Assembly: GCF_011064285.1 (NCBI RefSeq)
Contig: NZ_CP049331.1
Span: 2,046,001-2,110,000, forward strand
Origin: Vibrio ziniensis
GTDB taxonomy: Bacteria; Pseudomonadota; Gammaproteobacteria; Enterobacterales; Vibrionaceae
DNA: 64,000 nt
Reading direction: 5' to 3'
Position numbers and translations under genes: made by a program. Numbering within the stretch: position 1 is the first letter of the stretch; each line of letters starts with the position of its first letter. This document shows, piece after piece, positions 58,260 through 64,000 of the stretch. The notes under the pieces are model-generated. The model did not search any database, had not been told where the DNA came from, and worked only from the letters and a program-made list of their open reading frames with translations.

Positions 58260-59261
58260 ATGAGTAATATACGCGATGTCAGTGAACTGGCTGGTGTATC
58301 GAAAGCAACGGTTTCCCGGGTAGTCAATGGCAAGAATCAAGTCAAACAGGAAACTCGAGATAAAGTTTATGCGGCGATGGAGCAACTGGGCTATCGGCCG
58401 AATAAACTGGCTCAGGCACTAGCTAAAAGCAAAACAGACAGCATCGGATTTGTGGTTTCAAACTATGACGGTGGCTATGTGGGAGACATGCTGAAGCAAG
58501 CATCTCTCAGTGCCGCGAAAGCAAATAAAAGTCTAATTGTGACGGATAGCCAGAGTAACCCTGAACAGGAATATGAAGCTGTTTTACAGTTAGAAGGGCG
58601 ATGTGATGCGATCGTGCTTTATAGCCGGACTTTATGTTATGACCAAATACAGAAACTCTATCAGCATCTGTCGACGCCTATGGTTTTGATGAATCTGGTG
58701 ATACCAGAGCAGTTGTTTCATACCGTCTCTTTTGATCAAGAAGGAGCTGTAGAGACTATGATGGAACATCTGATACGTTGTGGGCATAAGAATATTGCTT
58801 GTATTACGGGTAAAGTAGATAACCCAACGGGTAGAGCGCGTTTGGCAGGATATAAAAATACGCTATTAAAACACGGCCTTGTTTATTCTCCTGATCTTGT
58901 AAGGCAAGCCGATTATTTGATCGACGGCGCCTATTTTAGTTGCCGGGAAATGATTGAGCATAGTCGTCCCTTTACCGCGGTGATAGCATTTAATGACTAT
59001 ATGGCATTAGGAGCGATGAAAGCACTCACTGAAGCTGGTATTCAGGTACCACAGCAAGTCTCGGTAGCGGGTATTGATAATCACCTTATCGCTACTTATA
59101 CGACACCAACATTAACGACGATTGAATTACCACTGAAAGAGATGACAGATCAAGCGATTGATATCGCGGTACAGTTGTCAAATGAATACATACCACCTCG
59201 TGCACATAGATATACGGGGAAGTTAGTTGTGAGAAACTCTGTGGCCCGAGTGATGACTTAG
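58260..59261 (+). CDS. LacI-family regulator of the beta-glucoside island (second copy)
   Basis: 333 residues, LacI/GalR type: HTH (NIRDVSELAGVSKATVSRVV), hinge LAQALAK, and an effector domain closely matching the regulator at 54096-55118. It is 34 bp after the stand-alone EIIC and 48 bp before the phosphatase gene, so it lies inside an EIIC-lacI-hxpB unit. The two copies differ in the first recognition-helix residues (SKA versus STA), which could shift operator preference between the GCGCTT and CCGGTT forms. Confidence 0.92.
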   Translation: MSNIRDVSELAGVSKATVSRVVNGKNQVKQETRDKVYAAMEQLGYRPNKLAQALAKSKTDSIGFVVSNYDGGYVGDMLKQASLSAAKANKSLIVTDSQSNPEQEYEAVLQLEGRCDAIVLYSRTLCYDQIQKLYQHLSTPMVLMNLVIPEQLFHTVSFDQEGAVETMMEHLIRCGHKNIACITGKVDNPTGRARLAGYKNTLLKHGLVYSPDLVRQADYLIDGAYFSCREMIEHSRPFTAVIAFNDYMALGAMKALTEAGIQVPQQVSVAGIDNHLIATYTTPTLTTIELPLKEMTDQAIDIAVQLSNEYIPPRAHRYTGKLVVRNSVARVMT

Positions 59262-59309
59262 CCGTCAGGGCCCATTAACAATTTTACATTTGGTTATAAG
59301 GATTAAATT

Positions 59310-59975
59310 TTGATTGAAACAGTCATATTCGATATGGATGGTGTTCTGGTAGATTCTGAACCACTATGGCGCCGAGCTAAGGTTAATGCCGTAGCAAAAT
59401 TTGGTGGAACCATTACAGAGCAGCTCGCATATCAGAGTACAGGATTACGTATTGATGAAATTGCGAATTACTGGATTCGCTACTGCGGATTAGATGAAAA
59501 CTGCAGTGTTGATTTACAAAATGCAATTTTGGATGAAGTGATAGAGCAAATTAACTCTAAAGGTGAACTTCTTCCAGGCGTTTTGGCTTCCTTGGAATGG
59601 CTCTCAACGACAAATCTAAAAATAGGTCTTGCCTCTTCATCTCCACTAAGGCTGATTGAAGCCGTGTTGCAAGCATTTGATATCGGGAAATTCTTTGAAA
59701 TCTATGTGTCAGCAGAGTATTTAACCCATGGGAAGCCCCATCCACAGGTGTATCTGGATGCAGCAGAAAAACTGGCAACAGAACCTCGTAACTGTCTGGC
59801 TATTGAAGATTCCGTGAATGGACTGATTGCGGCAAAGGCTGCGAGAATGACAGCAATCTGTGTGCCGGAGCCCGGGCAGGAAAATAATCCACGCTTTGGT
59901 ATTGCTGATATTAAACTGGCTTCTTTAGAACAATTTATTGGCTCTGCCCAAGTGAAAAAAGTGCTTGGCCGATAA
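59310..59975 (+). CDS. hxpB: HAD-superfamily sugar phosphatase, HxpB/YniC-like
   Basis: A 221-residue HAD enzyme with motif I FDMDGVLVDSE (nucleophile and acid Asp9/Asp11 region), motif II SSP in LASSSPLRLIE, motif III Lys in HGKPHPQVY and motif IV IEDSVNG. Collinear with E. coli YniC (HxpB), which dephosphorylates 2-deoxyglucose-6-phosphate and hexitol phosphates; a beta-phosphoglucomutase role is less likely. The start is TTG at 59310 with AAGGA seven bases upstream. As the last gene of an EIIC-lacI operon, it may relieve accumulation of unusual phosphosugars. Confidence 0.85.
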   Translation: MIETVIFDMDGVLVDSEPLWRRAKVNAVAKFGGTITEQLAYQSTGLRIDEIANYWIRYCGLDENCSVDLQNAILDEVIEQINSKGELLPGVLASLEWLSTTNLKIGLASSSPLRLIEAVLQAFDIGKFFEIYVSAEYLTHGKPHPQVYLDAAEKLATEPRNCLAIEDSVNGLIAAKAARMTAICVPEPGQENNPRFGIADIKLASLEQFIGSAQVKKVLGR

Positions 59976-60059
59976 TCGCCTTAGACAAAACAAAACGCTT
60001 ATCTCTATGATTGTATGTTTTTTCTAATCAGATATTTAACTTTGCTTAGTGAGCCACGG

Positions 60060-60234
60060 TTATACCATCCTAGATAAAAATATGATCGGACTGAGCATTG
60101 GTAGCACTGCGAATGGGCGTCAAACGCAAACGCGCATTCATTCGTCCCTGAAGCTCCGCCGAGCCATCCATGGCTCGGCGGGTTTGCTTATCGACACCCA
60201 TTCACTGATCAGAAAATTGTCGAGAATGGTATTA
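60060..60234 (-). repeat. ~175-bp dispersed palindromic repeat, copy C (inverted)
   Basis: Reverse-complement match to the copies at 1764-1937 and 22560-22730, with both terminal repeats intact (ATACCATCCTAGATAAAA and, at the other end, GAGAATGGTATTA) and the central hairpin CCGAGCCAT/ATGGCTCGG. It lies between convergent hxpB and the third GH1 gene. Confidence 0.82.
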
Positions 60235-60259
60235 TTTAACCATCGCTGTTTACATGGTA

Positions 60260-61717
<1,458 letters not shown>

Positions 61718-61817
61718 TTAAAAATGGTTAATGTTAATGATTTATAATGTTTTTTAACTATGATGGTTGTTTTTCAACAACATACTTTGTTTAAACAATA
61801 CACTAATTAAAAACAAA

Positions 61818-61831
61818 TGTAACCGGTTTCT
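61818..61831 (-). promoter_or_regulatory. LacI-type operator on the GH1 side of the divergent region
   Basis: TGTAACCGGTTTCT, 13 of 14 bases identical to the sites at 19882 and 57004, 116 bp before the GH1 start. Confidence 0.65.
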
Positions 61832-62004
61832 TTTATCTGATTCAGCAGTCCTAATCGCGTTTGATATTTAAAAATGAACGCTGTTCGATAAAGATTAAGA
61901 TGAGATCCATGACCTGTTTTTAATCAGATATCATCAGATTTATGTGAGAATAATCGCCATTATTCACCAAGTCTATTGATCAAGTTTTTCGTAAACCATA
62001 CCTT

Positions 62005-62031
62005 CGTAACCGGTTACAGAAACCGGTTACA
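62005..62031 (+). promoter_or_regulatory. tandem LacI-type operators before the EIIBCA gene
   Basis: CGTAACCGGTTACA and AGAAACCGGTTACA share one base; centres are 13 bp apart, exactly as at 51843 and 55261. The second site is identical to that at 55274-55287. Confidence 0.78.
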
Positions 62032-62073
62032 GTTTCTGGCAAATAAATTAATCGGAAATGGAAGGATAAGCTT

Positions 62074-63966
62074 ATGGCTGCGGTTAGAGATTATGCTCAA
62101 CTTGCAAAAGACATACTTGCTGAAGTTGGTGGGCAGGAAAACATCAATCAGTTTTCACGTTGTGCAACACGTTTGCGCCTTGTTCTAAAAGAAACCCCAG
62201 CAGGTGCTGCCGATAAAGTAAAACAGATGCCAGGTGTCATCACAGTTGTATTGAGTGGTGGACAATTTCAGGTCGTTATTGGCACTCACGTATCGGATGT
62301 ACATCAAGCAATGTCTTCACTGGTCGACGCAAACCTGCTTTCACAAGGTAAACAGAAAGTACGTACACTAGACGCGGTTATAGCTGCGATGTCCGCTATT
62401 TTCGCTCCAATCGTATTTATTCTGGCTGCTGCAGGTATCCTGCAAGGCGCCTTGATTTTCGCAAACTATTTGTTCCCGTCGGTAGCAAGTACCGGTACGT
62501 TTGAAGTGTTGAACTTCATGTCTTGGACTCCGTTTGCTTTCTTACCAGTATTTATTGCCATTACAGCTTCGAAACATTTTCAGTGTAACCCATTTATCGC
62601 TGTTCTATGTGCCTGTGCATTGATTAACCCTTCATGGGCGGCGATTGCTGCAAGAATTGCTGATGGCGAAATGATTACTTTCCTCTCTCTTCCACTGGCT
62701 AAGACTGTGTATACTTCTTCTGTGTTGCCTCCTATTTTCATGGTTTGGGCATTGAGTTATGTGGAATTATATGTAAAACGCATCATTCCCGCGGTGGTTA
62801 GTGAATTGTTTACTCCACTGGTATGTATGCTGATTATGGTTCCGACAACCCTAGTACTAATTGGTCCTGCAACTAGTTTGGTTGCGAGCTCTATCGCTGG
62901 TGGTTATAACGTACTTTATGATACAGCGCCTATGCTTGCTGCGGCATTAATCGGTGGTATCTGGCAAGTTATCGTCATCTTCGGTGTTCACTGGGGTATC
63001 ACTCCTGTGGTATTCGCTAACTATGAGAACTATGGCTACGATTCATTCCAGGCGTTCCAGGCTATCGCTGTCATCGCTCAAATGGCTGCTACGTTTGCTG
63101 TTGCATTTAAATCTCGCAACCGCCTCATGAAAACAACAGGCTTCTCTGCCGGTATTACCGCTATCTTCGGTATTACTGAGCCTGCGCTATACGGTGTTAC
63201 TCTACGTCTGAAAAAACCATTCATCTGCGGTTGTATCGGTGGTGCATTGGGTGCTGTTGTTGCAAGCCTGTTCGGTACTTACTACTACGCATTTGCTGGT
63301 CTGCCAGGTCTGTTAACCGTGGTTAACGCAATCAGCCCTGCAAATCCATCTTCATTTATCGGTGAGCTTGCTGGTGTGGGTGTCGCGATTGTTGCTACAA
63401 CAGTATTGGTTTACGTGATTGGTTTTGAAGACCCTATCGACGAACAAAGCAACGCAACAAAAGAAGAGTCAAGGTCTGAAGAACACCCTGATCCAGCAAC
63501 GAAAAAATCCGTAACTCTGGTTAGCCCGCTAAAAGGCAAAGTGGTAGCTCTGGAATCAGTTAATGACGAAAGTTTCTCTCAAAAGCTACTGGGTGATGGC
63601 GTAGCGATTAAACCTACAGAAGGTATTGTTCGAGCGCCTTGTGATGCGGTGATTTCATCGGTTATAGCGAGTAAACACGCAGTAGGTATGACGTCAAAAA
63701 ACGGTGCCGAATTATTGATTCACGTCGGTTTAGACACTGTAGAGCTTAAAGGCAAATTCTTCGACTGCCTGGTTGAGTTGGATCAGGAAGTAAAAACGGG
63801 CGATCCGTTAATCAAGTTCGATCTTGAAAATATCGCAGCTGCAGGTTACGACGCAACAACACCGTTTATTGTAATGAACAGTGACGAATATGAGTTCAAT
63901 TTGATTGAACCAGTGCAAAAAAATCAAGAAATAGAAATTGGACAGCCTGTAATTCAAATGGCTTAG
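62074..63966 (+). CDS. PTS beta-glucoside-specific EIIBCA permease
   Basis: A 630-residue three-domain PTS permease: EIIB (1-85) with Cys30 in FSRCATRLRL, EIIC (about 100-455) with GVHWGITPVV and FGITEPALYG, and EIIA-Glc type (about 480-628) with phosphorylated His550 in LLIHVGLDTVELKG and the auxiliary His535. It is self-sufficient from HPr onward. It imports aryl- or beta-glucosides such as arbutin, salicin or cellobiose as 6-phosphates. GAAGGA precedes the ATG. It is divergent from one GH1 gene and followed 12 bp later by the start of another. Confidence 0.94.
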   Translation: MAAVRDYAQLAKDILAEVGGQENINQFSRCATRLRLVLKETPAGAADKVKQMPGVITVVLSGGQFQVVIGTHVSDVHQAMSSLVDANLLSQGKQKVRTLDAVIAAMSAIFAPIVFILAAAGILQGALIFANYLFPSVASTGTFEVLNFMSWTPFAFLPVFIAITASKHFQCNPFIAVLCACALINPSWAAIAARIADGEMITFLSLPLAKTVYTSSVLPPIFMVWALSYVELYVKRIIPAVVSELFTPLVCMLIMVPTTLVLIGPATSLVASSIAGGYNVLYDTAPMLAAALIGGIWQVIVIFGVHWGITPVVFANYENYGYDSFQAFQAIAVIAQMAATFAVAFKSRNRLMKTTGFSAGITAIFGITEPALYGVTLRLKKPFICGCIGGALGAVVASLFGTYYYAFAGLPGLLTVVNAISPANPSSFIGELAGVGVAIVATTVLVYVIGFEDPIDEQSNATKEESRSEEHPDPATKKSVTLVSPLKGKVVALESVNDESFSQKLLGDGVAIKPTEGIVRAPCDAVISSVIASKHAVGMTSKNGAELLIHVGLDTVELKGKFFDCLVELDQEVKTGDPLIKFDLENIAAAGYDATTPFIVMNSDEYEFNLIEPVQKNQEIEIGQPVIQMA

Positions 63967-63978
63967 GGGTAAGTAAAA

Positions 63979-64000
63979 ATGAGTAGTGTTTTTCCTGAAA
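63979..64000 (+). CDS. start of a further probable GH1 gene (cut by window end)
   Basis: An ATG 12 bp after the EIIBCA stop with GGGGTAAG upstream opens MSSVFPE. GH1 phospho-beta-glucosidases begin with such a stretch before FLWGG (compare [10 protein letters not shown] at 61702), so a co-transcribed GH1 is likely. Only seven codons are visible. Confidence 0.5.

Noticed and set aside
59310..59975. beta-phosphoglucomutase
   Set aside because: Sequence blocks follow E. coli YniC/HxpB more closely, and the locus hydrolyses phospho-beta-glucosides rather than using a phosphorylase.

Overview
The window looks like a chromosomal segment of a marine Vibrio or close relative (Vibrionaceae, Gammaproteobacteria). 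The basis is the overall gene content and close similarity to enterobacterial/vibrio families (GlpTABCRK, AhpCF, SotB, PTS sugar operons, two chemoreceptors), moderate-to-low GC, an ERIC-type element and a dispersed palindromic intergenic repeat. No rRNA, tRNA, CRISPR array, transposase or integrase was seen.

Layout. 1-1.7 kb: last two genes (FabG- and FabF-like) of what appears to be an aryl polyene (APE) cluster continuing to the left. 2.2-7.8 kb: sucrose PTS locus (fructokinase, sucrose-6-phosphate hydrolase, ScrR, EIIBC) with three similar ScrR-type operators. 7.9-19.7 kb: small DMT-like membrane protein, two-component system, hydroxamate-type TonB receptor, AraC/GyrI regulator, EmrAB-type tripartite efflux operon with divergent TetR, and a pirin. 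20-22.6 kb: GH1 6-phospho-beta-glucosidase and a LacI regulator. 22.8-33 kb: SotB exporter, then the glycerol-3-phosphate regulon glpABC / glpT, glpR / glpK. 33-42.6 kb: ahpC, ahpF, AzlCD, AraC, LysE-type exporter, two methyl-accepting chemotaxis proteins.

42.7-50.6 kb: the most unusual block, nine tightly packed co-directional genes: DarA-like flavoprotein, DarB-like KAS III, an unrecognised 141-residue protein, a BtrH_N-type protein, ABC ATPase, ABC-2 permease, acyl carrier protein, KAS II-type ketosynthase and a ketosynthase-like protein lacking the catalytic Cys. This is a dialkylresorcinol-type biosynthesis and export cluster. With the APE tail 41 kb away it raises the possibility of a flexirubin/arcuflavin-like hybrid lipid. 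It is followed by about 1.4 kb of AT-rich DNA with no intact gene.

51.9-64 kb: a beta-glucoside utilisation island: chitobiose/cellobiose-type EIIB, EIIC, EIIA; LacI; GH1; a stand-alone Bgl-family EIIC without EIIB or EIIA; a second, closely related LacI; an HxpB-like sugar phosphatase; GH1; EIIBCA; and the start of another probable GH1. Near-identical CCGGTT/GCGCTT-centred operators lie before nearly all its transcription units and before the distant GH1 at 20 kb. Three of the promoters carry two operators overlapping at an exact 13-bp pitch, suggesting one interconnected regulon read by paralogous LacI proteins.
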